From Kibdelosporangium banguiense (GTDB lineage Bacteria > Actinomycetota > Actinomycetes > Mycobacteriales > Pseudonocardiaceae), in NCBI RefSeq assembly GCF_017876405.1, contig NZ_JAGINW010000001.1, positions 2,865,203 through 2,929,202 on the forward strand: 64,000 nt of DNA, given 5' to 3'. The notes under the pieces are model-generated. The model made no database searches, had not been told where the DNA came from, and worked only from the letters and a program-made list of their open reading frames with translations. A program made the translations under genes and the position numbers. Shown in pieces: positions 28,641 through 36,263 of this stretch (its first letter is position 1; every line of letters begins with the position of its first letter).

Positions 28641-29536
28641 AGCGGGACTCGTTCGTCTCGGAATCCGCCGGTGATGGCTTTGCGGATGTCGCGTTCGGAC
28701 TGTTGCGCGGCGTGTCCGGCGTCGGTGAGCACCGCGACAGCGGTGGCCCGGTCCAGCGCGTCGGCGGCGACAATGCGGGCTACGCCGCGTGCGGCGCCGT
28801 AGAGGGTGGCGCGTCGACGACCCTTTGGTGCACCCCGCACTGTGGTCAGCAAGGCGTCCAGCAGCGCGTCTGGGTCGGTGATCCGACCCGGTTCCGTGCC
28901 AGCCTGCGGGACCGGACCACCGGAGGTGGTGATGCCGGCCGTTTCGTGACGTGGGCGTGGGATCGGTGGCGCGTCCACAGCGTGTTGCAGGGCGGGTGGC
29001 ATCTGGCTGACCTGGTTGCAGCCAGCCAGCCATCGGTATGGCCGGCGGGTGTCCGGGTGTACCGAGGGTGGGAGGACGACGTAGCCGCCGTCGGCTTTGA
29101 TGTCGACGCCGTCCACGCCTGGCAGGGGCCGTGAGGTGACCGGGTGGCCTGGGTGGCGGTAGTAGAGGTGCCAGCCGTAGTTTCCGGTCCCTACGGCCAC
29201 TGTGGGGGTCATGAGGTCGGGGTCCACCCGGCCGCCGTGGCCGGGGTCCACGTCGACCACGAGCAGGCCGGAGACGGCGCCGGTCCGCAACGCGAGCAAG
29301 CCACCCGGATTAGTGGTGATCATGGCTGTGAGTCGGGTGTGGTCGGTGGTGGCGGCGTAGAACCCGTGGCATGTCAGGCACTCGCATGCGTCCGGGTCAT
29401 GGGTGGCCGGGTCGGTGTCCCGGCAGGCGTCACAGTTGGCCAGCGGTCGTTTGGTGCGGCCCAGAACGAAGACCGGCAGTCCGCGACTGGCGATGTGGAG
29501 TGCGGCGGTCAGTAGCTTGTCGGCAAGACCGGACAT
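28637..29536 (-). CDS. bifunctional DNA primase/polymerase (Prim-Pol)
   Basis: The element's replication initiator-type enzyme (about 299 residues). The N-terminal Prim-Pol domain has the acidic pair VVDVDPGHGG (~91-100), GWHLYYRHP and VDIKADGGYVVLPPS. An unusual insert with CDACRDTDP and CECLTCHG (four cysteines) suggests a zinc knuckle. The C-terminal ~90 residues are helical. A GTG at 29557 would add seven residues; neither start has a strong ribosome site. It overlaps the methyltransferase by four bases. Confidence 0.87.
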   Translation of the reverse strand: MSGLADKLLTAALHIASRGLPVFVLGRTKRPLANCDACRDTDPATHDPDACECLTCHGFYAATTDHTRLTAMITTNPGGLLALRTGAVSGLLVVDVDPGHGGRVDPDLMTPTVAVGTGNYGWHLYYRHPGHPVTSRPLPGVDGVDIKADGGYVVLPPSVHPDTRRPYRWLAGCNQVSQMPPALQHAVDAPPIPRPRHETAGITTSGGPVPQAGTEPGRITDPDALLDALLTTVRGAPKGRRRATLYGAARGVARIVAADALDRATAVAVLTDAGHAAQQSERDIRKAITGGFRDERVPL

Positions 29537-29554
29537 GACTGTTCCAATCTCTGT

Positions 29555-29575
29555 CACTGTCGGTAACTGACAGTG
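29555..29575. promoter_or_regulatory. palindrome at the Prim-Pol 5' end
   Basis: CACTGTC-GGTAACT-GACAGTG is a perfect 7-bp inverted repeat with a 7-base centre, covering the region just upstream of the Prim-Pol ATG. It is a candidate operator for control of replication genes. It does not match the GntR-type operator at 36157. Confidence 0.45.
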
Positions 29576-29791
29576 GGTGTGCGAGGGTGGCGCGATGGGC
29601 GCCGGGCGCCTCGCGTGGGTGGATGAGTGAGGGATGAGCCGGGGATGAGTTCGCCCCGGCGGGGATGAGTTGCCTCATTCCCGGATGAGCTGGGTTGACC
29701 TGCGCGAATGAGCGGAATGAGGGGAATGAGTGCCTGCCGCAGCCCGCCTGGTCGGCCCGTCAGGGGGCGGGTGCGGGCTGCGGCCCGGCGC

Positions 29792-32008
29792 TCATTCGTC
29801 GTGCTCGGTCTGCTCGGCGTCGCGTCGGGCGAGCGTCTCGGCGACCTTGCCCGGGTCGACCGGGTAGATACGGTCGGTAGTCGGCACCTTGTAGCCGTGA
29901 CCGGCGAGCAGGTCGACCACGTGGGCGATGCGCCACTTCTGGTAGCGCGTCCACCGGGCGGCCAGCCCTTCGGCGATCGCCGAAGCGCGGGGGTGCTGCT
30001 CGCCCTCGCGCGGCGTCGTCTGGTTGGCCACGGTGAGGATGTCGGCCAACGCGTCCCGCTCAACCGGAGCGGCCTGCTCGGCGACCGCGCCGCCCCGGGA
30101 TTCCAGTGCGCGGGCCACGATGGCCTCTTGCTGGGCGCGGCGGATGTAGTAGGTGCGCACCGTGCCGGGGTTGTCCATGAAGTTGATCCCGATGAACGTG
30201 CCGACGTCGTTGAGCTTGTCCTTGGTCTTGGGCTTCAACCCGAGTGCGCTGATGCCGTTCTCGTGTGCCTTGTCGCCCAACACGATGTTGTTGCGGGTCT
30301 TGTCGGCGATGGCGTAGCAGGCGCGGTTGCTGGTGACCGCGACCAGGTCACGCGGCAACGACTGGTCCGAGGGCACCGGGGTGGCGAACACGCAGGTGAT
30401 GCCGTACTTACGGGCTGCGGAGAAGAACCGGACCATCATGTTCACGACCTGACGGCGCATGTCCGGGGAGTCCTGGCGGAAGAACGACTGGCATTCGTCG
30501 ATCACCACGATCCGGGGCCGCAACCTGGGTTCCTTGGCTGCGGCTTCCCGGGTGACGCTGGTGATGTCGTGGTCTTGCAGCAGCCTGCCCCGTTCGGACA
30601 GTTCGGCGTGCAGCCCGGCGATGTGATCCAGGCAAGCCTGTACGTTCTCAGCGGTGTCGCCCATCACGAACGTGTTCAGGCACGGCTTGAGTACGTCGTA
30701 GTCGGCGTTCTCAGCGAACACGAACACGTCGATGTCCACCAACGGGTCCAGCACCGCACCGGTCAGCAGCGCGAGAATCAGTGTGGACTTGCCGGACCCC
30801 ATCGCGCCGGACACCACGTAGTTGCGCTCGAAGGTCACCCCGGTCACCTCGGCGCCCCGGGGGCTGACTCCGACCGGGAACCCGGTCCAGAAGTCCGTAG
30901 TGCCCTCTTCCAACAGCGGGTAGTCCGGGCAGGGTTCGCGCAGGACGCCCCGGTCCAGCCGGAACAAGTCCAGCACGGTCGGGTCGTCCTCGCTGGGCTC
31001 CAGGAACAACTCAGCCGGGATGCAGGACAGGTTGTGTGCCAACGTGGTTTTCGCCTTCTGGATCGCGTCGACAGCAGCGCCCATCGGCAGCCGCAACTGT
31101 GCACCCCAGCCCTTGGCGGCGGGCATCGGCGGACGCACCCAGGCGTGATCGGTGTCCCGGTTGGGCCAACCGTCCTTAATGGCCGCGTTGAGGTAGCTGT
31201 TGCCAATGGTGCCCAACGCCTTGACCAGAAGGTTTTCGGTCAGTTCGGCTTGGGCCTGCCTGCCGCCGTCACGCCGCAGATGCGCCGGGAGTACGTACTC
31301 GCCCAGTCGCTTGCCGTCCTTCCACCGGCGCCGCAGCCACACCGACACCACACCCGTGCCGATCAGCCACGCGTACTCCACAACCGAGGCGACGATCGCG
31401 GCGAGCCAGTTCATGATCGCGCCGAGAGTGCGCAGCACTTCGGTCGCGCCCCACTCGCCGAACCAACCACCGAACCCGTTGGCAATCCCCAGAACCAGGG
31501 CCACACCGGTCAGGACGATCACCACGATGGCGACCTTGCGGGTGACCGTCCACACCAGTTCCACCCACGTCAACAGCGTCTCCACACGCGACCGGCGAGA
31601 CTCAATGATCTGCCGATTGAGTGCCTCAACCCGTTCCAGCTCACCGGTTTCGCGTGCCATCGCGCGAGCGGCCTTGAGGTCGGTCTGGTGACGTTCAGCC
31701 TTCCGGCGATGGCGTTCGGCGTCCATGCCCTTGCACAGAATCGCCCAGTGGCGCCGCACAAACCGCCATGTGCGGCCACTGCGGTCCCACGTCGCCGCAG
31801 CGATCACGACCAGATCACCGGTCAGCGAGCGCTCACGCCGTAGACGCTGGTACTCCTGCTCATCAACCAGTTCAGCGTCCACGATCACACTGGGCGCTAC
31901 CTGCGTGCCAGGCTGCCCGGCACCCGTGGCCGAATCGGCCGGCGGTTTGGCGGTGGGGAACGGCAGCACAGTGCCAGGCGTGTCCGCTCGGGGGTCGGTG
32001 CTGGTCAT
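29792..32008 (-). CDS. traB: TraB/FtsK-type conjugative DNA translocase
   Basis: The single motor protein that pumps double-stranded DNA between hyphae in AICE transfer (738 residues). Two membrane helices lie around residues 150-220. The motor domain has Walker A GAMGSGKST (~403-411) and Walker B RIVVIDECQSF (~500-510). The C-terminal ~60 residues (RYQKWRIAHVVDLLAGHGYKV) form a winged helix expected to read clt repeats. The ATG at 32008 overlaps the stop of the upstream Spd-like gene. A decayed relative of its C-terminus lies at 22317-22862. Confidence 0.9.
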   Translation of the reverse strand: MTSTDPRADTPGTVLPFPTAKPPADSATGAGQPGTQVAPSVIVDAELVDEQEYQRLRRERSLTGDLVVIAAATWDRSGRTWRFVRRHWAILCKGMDAERHRRKAERHQTDLKAARAMARETGELERVEALNRQIIESRRSRVETLLTWVELVWTVTRKVAIVVIVLTGVALVLGIANGFGGWFGEWGATEVLRTLGAIMNWLAAIVASVVEYAWLIGTGVVSVWLRRRWKDGKRLGEYVLPAHLRRDGGRQAQAELTENLLVKALGTIGNSYLNAAIKDGWPNRDTDHAWVRPPMPAAKGWGAQLRLPMGAAVDAIQKAKTTLAHNLSCIPAELFLEPSEDDPTVLDLFRLDRGVLREPCPDYPLLEEGTTDFWTGFPVGVSPRGAEVTGVTFERNYVVSGAMGSGKSTLILALLTGAVLDPLVDIDVFVFAENADYDVLKPCLNTFVMGDTAENVQACLDHIAGLHAELSERGRLLQDHDITSVTREAAAKEPRLRPRIVVIDECQSFFRQDSPDMRRQVVNMMVRFFSAARKYGITCVFATPVPSDQSLPRDLVAVTSNRACYAIADKTRNNIVLGDKAHENGISALGLKPKTKDKLNDVGTFIGINFMDNPGTVRTYYIRRAQQEAIVARALESRGGAVAEQAAPVERDALADILTVANQTTPREGEQHPRASAIAEGLAARWTRYQKWRIAHVVDLLAGHGYKVPTTDRIYPVDPGKVAETLARRDAEQTEHDE

Positions 32009-32868
32009 CAGTGGTTCCCTTCGTCGTGGATCAGGTGCAGCAGCGCGGCCCCGCATCCCAGGACCACCACCGGCAGGCACGCGACGAACGTGGTGATCAG
32101 CCAAGGGGCGGTGGTCATGTTGGCGGCGGACATCAGGTGGTAGGCGACCTGCCCGGCCATGCCCAGGCCCAGTGAGCCCAGAGCGGAGACCATGGCGAAC
32201 CGGCGGGTCTTCTGCGAGAGAACCTTGCTCGACAGCCACACACTCATCGCGAACGCGGCATACGCCTCGACTCCGATCGGCAGCGTGATGGCGGAGTTGA
32301 CGACCAGGCCGGCCCAGATGCCCGGCAACAGCTGGATCGGGCCGAACCCGGTCATCCGGCCCAGACCCACCCAGCCGCCCCAAATGGCGACGAACGCGGG
32401 CAGAGCCAGCAGAACCAGCGGCCACCGCCGGACCCGACGTACCGGACCCGACTCGGTCACCGGAGTCGGCGCCGATTCGGTCGGCGAACCCTGCTCCGCT
32501 GTGGGTGGCGTACCCGGGTCTGCGACCGGCGTGACCTGCGGTGAGTCATCAACAGGCGCCCGGTCGTCAGGGCGGTCGGCAGCCGGTTCAGTTCCCTGCG
32601 TGTCCGACTCAGTCTCGGACTCAGGCTCTGGGACCGAACGCAGAGCACGAACCGGCCCGGTGCTCACACCGCCCGGCGTCTCAGGCCCGGTATCCGTCGT
32701 GTCGGCAAGCGCGTCACGGATCGCCGCCGCTTTCGGCGCACCCACCTTGAACTCACGCATGATCTGGTTGCGAGACGGCACCTTGCCCAGCTCCGACACC
32801 CACTCACGAACCCGGGGCAACAGTTCCTCAACCGATGCCGGGTACGCGCTTCCCGTGCTCGCAGTCAT
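32008..32868 (-). CDS. Spd/DUF2637-like membrane protein of the transfer module
   Basis: A 286-residue protein. A short helix-turn-helix-like start (VPSRNQIMREFKVGAPKAAAI) is followed by an acidic Pro/Thr-rich linker and four hydrophobic helices in the last ~140 residues. Its layout and its position directly before traB match the spread (Spd)/DUF2637 proteins that help plasmids move along the mycelium. The ATG follows GAAGGGGG and overlaps the upstream small gene by four bases; the stop overlaps traB. Confidence 0.75.
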   Translation of the reverse strand: MTASTGSAYPASVEELLPRVREWVSELGKVPSRNQIMREFKVGAPKAAAIRDALADTTDTGPETPGGVSTGPVRALRSVPEPESETESDTQGTEPAADRPDDRAPVDDSPQVTPVADPGTPPTAEQGSPTESAPTPVTESGPVRRVRRWPLVLLALPAFVAIWGGWVGLGRMTGFGPIQLLPGIWAGLVVNSAITLPIGVEAYAAFAMSVWLSSKVLSQKTRRFAMVSALGSLGLGMAGQVAYHLMSAANMTTAPWLITTFVACLPVVVLGCGAALLHLIHDEGNH

Positions 32869-33104
32869 CGTTGGCCCCCTTCGGTAGTGCTCATCCAGAC
32901 CCGGACGCCGGGTTGTTCACCACGAGCAGCGGCGCGGGCATGCTCGCCCGCGTCCGCAATGCGTTCGCTCACTTCTGCGATCAGGGCGAATGCCCACGTG
33001 ACCGCACGCATCAGCAGCGTCAGCACGGTCACGATCACGTACGCGATCGCCGCCGCCAGGCTCATGTGGCGTAGGGCGGTTCGGGTTGTCGCTGTGGCTA
33101 CCAT
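32865..33104 (-). CDS. small membrane protein of the transfer module
   Basis: 79 residues with one strongly hydrophobic segment (MSLAAAIAYVIVTVLTLLM, ~14-32), then an amphipathic helix and a polar tail. The ATG has a good CAGGAGAA site and the stop overlaps the Spd-like gene, so it belongs to the transfer operon. No family recognised; a partner of the Spd-like protein is plausible from coupling alone. Confidence 0.7.
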   Translation of the reverse strand: MVATATTRTALRHMSLAAAIAYVIVTVLTLLMRAVTWAFALIAEVSERIADAGEHARAAARGEQPGVRVWMSTTEGGQR

Positions 33105-33128
33105 CGGTGTTCTCCTGACAGTTGATGA

Positions 33129-33186
33129 GGGTTGGGAGACCCGGCCCGGTGGGCACGTTCTTGGCGGTTCGGGCCGCCGGGCCGGG
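33129..33186. repeat. duplicated intergenic hairpin, copy 1
   Basis: A ~58-bp GC-rich segment nearly identical to 35402-35460. Its ends (CCCGGCCCGGTGG and CCGCCGGGCCGGG) are complementary, giving a stem of about 12 bp. It lies between two minus-strand genes and has no T-run. It may be an RNA-processing or attenuation hairpin. Confidence 0.6.
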
Positions 33187-33191
33187 GCTGG

Positions 33192-33377
33192 TCAGCCGCC
33201 GTAGGAGGCTTCAAGATCCTTTATCCGGAAGGCGTGCCACTCGCTGGCGTGGCGCTCGCAGTACGGCGTGTCCATCACGATCACGATCTGCCCGATCATG
33301 CGCGTGTAGCGCGGCTCATCGCAGTCTTGCTTGTCGCATACGGTGTTAGTGAACTTGCTTCTATTGATCGTCTTCAC
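33192..33377 (-). CDS. small Cys/His protein, possible zinc binder
   Basis: About 61 residues from the GTG at 33377, which has GTGGAGTG upstream; a GTG at 33413 would add 12. CDKQDCDEP and PYCERHASEWH provide cysteines and histidines spaced as in a small zinc site. There is no recognised family. It lies on the same strand as the other small genes between the GntR-type gene and traB, and its codon use resembles theirs less clearly. A short palindrome, CATGTC-N7-GACATG, lies upstream (33423-33441). Confidence 0.55.
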   Translation of the reverse strand: MKTINRSKFTNTVCDKQDCDEPRYTRMIGQIVIVMDTPYCERHASEWHAFRIKDLEASYGG

Positions 33378-33528
33378 AGCGTCACTCCACTTGAAGTAGC
33401 AACTTATTTTCACAGCTCAAGTCATGTCTATTTCGGACATGTCTGGTAAGCCGCGGGGACATGGGATTGCTGTCCTTTTCGGACCGCCGGGCCTAGGTGG
33501 AGATCAGTAACGGAGGCTCGAATCGGTC

Positions 33529-33711
33529 TCAGACGTGACACTCCGGGCAGTTCGCAGCCAAGACGTCCCAGTCCATCGGGCACGTCGCGTCCGGCCCGCA
33601 GAAGGTGCAGGTGTCTTGCTGGTTACAGGGGAAGTCGATGTGTCCGCGCTGGTCGCAACCGAACATCGAACACAGGTCGTGGTGTGAACAGTGCGGGCCA
33701 TAGATGATCAC
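33529..33711 (-). CDS. nine-cysteine small protein
   Basis: 60 residues from the GTG at 33711, which follows AAAGGA. Nine cysteines occur in pairs and triplets (HCSHHDLCSMFGC, TCTFCGPDATC, NCPECHV), the pattern of two or three small zinc ribbons. The frame extends upstream without a ribosome site, but that part is a shadow of the next gene. No family recognised. In the AICE it sits beside another zinc-binding protein, so a DNA- or RNA-binding role is possible. Confidence 0.6.
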   Translation of the reverse strand: MIIYGPHCSHHDLCSMFGCDQRGHIDFPCNQQDTCTFCGPDATCPMDWDVLAANCPECHV

Positions 33712-33745
33712 GGGCGGTGTCCTTTCTGGATTCACGAGCGGTAGG

Positions 33746-34189
33746 TCACGCCGCGATCGGTGCGGCATCGGTCGCAGTGCGGGCGGATTCGGCTTCCACG
33801 CAGGTGAAGCACTTACCCAGCGTGGGATGAATGACGTAGAAGCGGTCATGGCCGCACTCGGGGCACAACCGGCGAGCTAGGTTGGCTTTCGCCAGGGCTC
33901 CCCACTTGCCGGGGGTCATCGGCCGGACTGGTTTCGCCAGCGCGATCAGGTAGAGGTTGGCGAACATCTTGCGCATGCCCTTGCGGCTGAAGAAGTACAG
34001 CACCGCCACCGGGTCCTGACCGCCCGGCCGCAAACCCATGCGCCGTAGTTGGCCTTTGGTGGCCAGCAGGTTGCGGTCAGCGGTGTTCCAGGACATCAGC
34101 GGCAGGCCATCGTGGGTACCGCGCGTCAACTCCTGGGCGTCTGACCATGGCACGTCGGCCCAGACCCAGGGGTATTGTCGGCCGCTCAC
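33746..34189 (-). CDS. RRQRL-motif-like zinc-binding protein
   Basis: 147 residues, similar in layout to the actinomycete 'RRQRL motif-containing zinc-binding' proteins of integrative elements. It has GQLRRMGLRPGGQDPVAVLYF (~52-72) and a C-terminal zinc site, CPECGHDRFYVI ... GKCFTC. The middle has a helix with LAKPVRPMTPGKWGALAKA. The GTG at 34189 overlaps the upstream stop as GTGA, so it is translated with that gene. Function unknown. Confidence 0.75.
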   Translation of the reverse strand: MSGRQYPWVWADVPWSDAQELTRGTHDGLPLMSWNTADRNLLATKGQLRRMGLRPGGQDPVAVLYFFSRKGMRKMFANLYLIALAKPVRPMTPGKWGALAKANLARRLCPECGHDRFYVIHPTLGKCFTCVEAESARTATDAAPIAA

Positions 34190-34413
34190 GAGTCGGCCAC
34201 CCACGTGCGGATCTCGTCGGCCACCGATTTCGCCGACCGGCCATAGGTCAGGCGTGTGAGCTGGTAGACCCAGCGGCCCGCGAAGTCGAAGTACAGCCGG
34301 ACACGCTCAGAGCCGTTCAGGCTCACGATCTGGTACGTGATCGTGTTGTGCTGGAACTGCCAGCAACGGCCGCCGGTCAGGGGAACGGGCGTCAAGCCGG
34401 TCATGGTCGTCAT
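34186..34413 (-). CDS. small uncharacterised protein of the AICE operon
   Basis: 75 residues from the ATG at 34413, which overlaps the upstream stop (ATGA). The sequence (GGRCWQFQHNTITYQIVSLN ... LYFDFAGRWVYQLTRL) is rich in aromatic residues and predicted beta strands, a small compact domain. It is coupled on both sides, first by ATGA and then by GTGA. No family recognised. Confidence 0.7.
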   Translation of the reverse strand: MTTMTGLTPVPLTGGRCWQFQHNTITYQIVSLNGSERVRLYFDFAGRWVYQLTRLTYGRSAKSVADEIRTWVADS

Positions 34414-34649
34414 GCGACTTCCCGCCCGTCCGGCCGGACCGCCACGCGAGAGGTGGTGGGCAGGGTGCGCACGATGCCGCTGACGGTGCTGCGCTCGATT
34501 CGCCGGTGACGACGCCACACGGCCGGGCCGTCCAGCAAAGTCGAGGTCGGCCCAGCCGTGGCCTCATCGGCGGACTCGAACGCCTCTGCGATCAACAGGT
34601 CAATGTCCCGTTCGGTCAGGCCGTCCGGGTAGAAGTTGTTGCCGTGCAT
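34410..34649 (-). CDS. small uncharacterised protein, first of a coupled trio
   Basis: 79 residues from the ATG at 34649, which has TTGGAG upstream. The N-terminal part (DGLTERDIDLLIAEAFESAD) is acidic and helical; the C-terminal part is basic (WRRHRRIERSTVSGIVRTL). It starts a run of three genes joined by four-base overlaps (34649 down to 33746). No family recognised. Confidence 0.65.
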   Translation of the reverse strand: MHGNNFYPDGLTERDIDLLIAEAFESADEATAGPTSTLLDGPAVWRRHRRIERSTVSGIVRTLPTTSRVAVRPDGREVA

Positions 34650-34740
34650 GGTAATTAACTCCAAGAAAGTAAGACGGGAAGGGAAACCGACCCGGTGGGT
34701 ATGTGCTTGACGTCTCATCTCCCAGATGGGGAAAGCGCAG

Positions 34741-35130
34741 TCAGAAGGTGAGGCCGTTGGCCGGTCCCCAGGTGCGCAGCCAGGTCGTGACGCTGGAAAC
34801 CGGGTCGGTCCAGGAAGTAGCGGGGTCGGCGTCGAACGCGCGGCCTACCTTGACGGCCATGCTTTGGTCGCTGAAGTTCAGCGGGAACTTGGCGATCACG
34901 TCTGGGCCGGTACGGATGGGAGACCAGCGGCTGAAGTCGATCGCCACGCCGGTTTCCCCGTTGGGCACGACGAGCGGGGCGATGCCGAGACGAGGATTGA
35001 TCGGGACGAACGGCGCCGGAAACTCAACAACGGTCCCGTTGCCCAACGTGATTTGAAAGCCGACGTTGCCTACCGAGATGTGGTCGGGCAGCTGGTGTAC
35101 GTAGTGGCCAACAAGCTTGATGTACGACAT
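34741..35130 (-). CDS. uncharacterised 129-residue AICE protein
   Basis: The ATG at 35130 has a textbook CAGGAG site eight bases away. The protein is soluble, with no cysteine-rich motif and no membrane helix. It opens MSYIKLVGHYVHQLPDHISV and is rich in strands and Pro/Phe. It is followed by a 90-base gap before the next gene. No family recognised. Confidence 0.65.
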   Translation of the reverse strand: MSYIKLVGHYVHQLPDHISVGNVGFQITLGNGTVVEFPAPFVPINPRLGIAPLVVPNGETGVAIDFSRWSPIRTGPDVIAKFPLNFSDQSMAVKVGRAFDADPATSWTDPVSSVTTWLRTWGPANGLTF

Positions 35131-35213
35131 GGTTTCTCCTGATTTGGTTGGTGTCACGACAAAACAAGGGGCAGCGCCGCTGGTCCTTGACGACCCAGAC
35201 CAAGACGGCTCGG

Positions 35214-35369
35214 TCAAGGGGTTGGGTGAGGAGGCAGGCCGCAGCGGTCGCAACGGCCGAACAGGTTGAGGAACTCAAACCAGTCGTCGCACCCCTTGCA
35301 CTTTGCGGGGTTGCGCGGCGAGTTCCTTGTCGCATGGCGTGCTTGCTGCAGGATCTTCCATCCCGACAT
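35214..35369 (-). CDS. 51-residue zinc-ribbon protein
   Basis: A short gene read by eye. The ATG at 35369 has AAAGGAG upstream and encodes a basic N-terminus (MSGWKILQQARHATRNSPRN) and a four-cysteine ribbon, CKGCDDWFEFLNLFGRCDRC, then stops. The CxxC-N14-CxxC spacing is typical of small zinc ribbons. It lies within the small-gene operon, 84 bases before the next gene. Larger frames covering the same bases on this strand lack a ribosome site. Confidence 0.65.
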   Translation of the reverse strand: MSGWKILQQARHATRNSPRNPAKCKGCDDWFEFLNLFGRCDRCGLPPHPTP

Positions 35370-35401
35370 TGGTCAAGCTCCTTTGCGTAAAGACGTGGCA
35401 A

Positions 35402-35460
35402 GGATTGGGAGATCCGGCCCGGCGGGCACGTTCTTTGGCGGTTCGGGCCGCCGGGCCGGG
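35402..35460. repeat. duplicated intergenic hairpin, copy 2
   Basis: Near-identical to 33129-33186. The stem arms are CCGGCCCGGCGG and CCGCCGGGCCGG. Like the first copy it occupies a gap between minus-strand small genes, here in front of the 51-residue ribbon gene. A partial third copy (CCGACCCGGTGGGTATGTGC) is at 34687-34706. Confidence 0.6.
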
Positions 35461-35467
35461 AGATTCA

Positions 35468-35650
35468 CTACTGGGTGCCGCGCGTCACGCGGCGGCCGTG
35501 CCGGATCGCGATTGCGACGTCGTTGCGGTCACCCGGCGAGAGCTCCCGCAACACGCCCTGTCGTGTGGCTTTCGGGAGCCGGTCCCAGATCGCTGCGGTT
35601 GTTGCTGCGTACATGTCGTCAATCTCTGCGTCGCTGAGGTCCTCAGACAT
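35468..35650 (-). CDS. small uncharacterised AICE protein
   Basis: 60 residues, MSEDLSDAEIDDMYAATTAA to a basic tail, all predicted helical except the C-terminus. The ATG at 35650 has CAGGAG nine bases upstream. No family recognised. The 261 bases upstream (35651-35911) show no gene I can support on either strand. Confidence 0.6.
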   Translation of the reverse strand: MSEDLSDAEIDDMYAATTAAIWDRLPKATRQGVLRELSPGDRNDVAIAIRHGRRVTRGTQ

Positions 35651-35911
35651 CGGTCAGACTCCTGTAAGTCGTAGTGAAAGTGTTGGGGTTGAACAGAAAG
35701 CGCGGTCTTCAGACGTTTTGGCGTATGTCTATCCACTGTGGAGTTAGTGAACTCGCCGGGCAACGGCCCGGTCGGAGCGGGATACGACCGCTCAATAGTC
35801 CGAAGAAGGCATGCGGAAACCCCGCAACACAAAGGGAAATCAGGGAACCAGCAGCCTGGGAGACGCCCGGAAAGAGCTACGCCGGGCATCCGGCCGGAAC
35901 GCTGGCGAAGA

Positions 35912-36103
35912 TCAGGCAGACAAGGCCTTAACGAAGTCGGCAAAACCACCGACGACAGTCGTAACGAGATCGGCGGACTCAACCGGGTACCTGACCACCA
36001 GTGCCACAACGGCGACGAAAACCAGCAGAGCCACAAACTTCCGCTTCTTGCTGCCACCGCGAACGAGCTTGAACTTCGGGGCGGCGGTCTTGGTCCTGGC
36101 CAT
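35912..36103 (-). CDS. small single-pass membrane protein, divergent from the GntR-type regulator
   Basis: 63 residues from the ATG at 36103, with GGAGGG upstream. A very basic N-terminus (KFKLVRGGSKKRKF) precedes one helix, VALLVFVAVVALVVRYPV, and a short outside tail. It is the first minus-strand gene next to the palindromic operator at 36157-36202, so its transcription, and perhaps that of the whole small-gene and transfer run, is probably under the GntR-type protein. Confidence 0.65.
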   Translation of the reverse strand: MARTKTAAPKFKLVRGGSKKRKFVALLVFVAVVALVVRYPVESADLVTTVVGGFADFVKALSA

Positions 36104-36156
36104 TCGAACCCTCCGAGGCTTGGAGCCTGACGCCCTTCCGGGCCGGACCTCTTCAA

Positions 36157-36202
36157 CGTATACGAAGCTTCGTATACGCACAACCCCTACGTATACGAAG
36201 CT
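36157..36202. promoter_or_regulatory. GntR-type operator cluster
   Basis: A perfect 22-bp palindrome, built from CGTATACGAAG and its inverse, lies at 36157-36178. A further half-site plus two bases (CGTATACGAAGCT) lies at 36190-36202. They lie between two divergent genes, 54 bases from one ATG and 62 from the other. This is the expected operator for autoregulation by the neighbouring GntR-type protein. Confidence 0.8.
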
Positions 36203-36263
36203 GGTAGGGTGTGTGAGGCAGCAGCACCGACCAGGCGGCATGCAGTCGAAAGGATCAAGCTCG

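Noticed and set aside
29708..31843. 711-codon plus-strand frame in the AICE
   Set aside because: Shadow of traB, whose Walker motifs and coupled start are on the minus strand.
35738..36130. plus-strand frames between the small-gene run and the GntR gene
   Set aside because: They lack ribosome sites and overlap the well-supported minus-strand membrane protein gene at 35912-36103.
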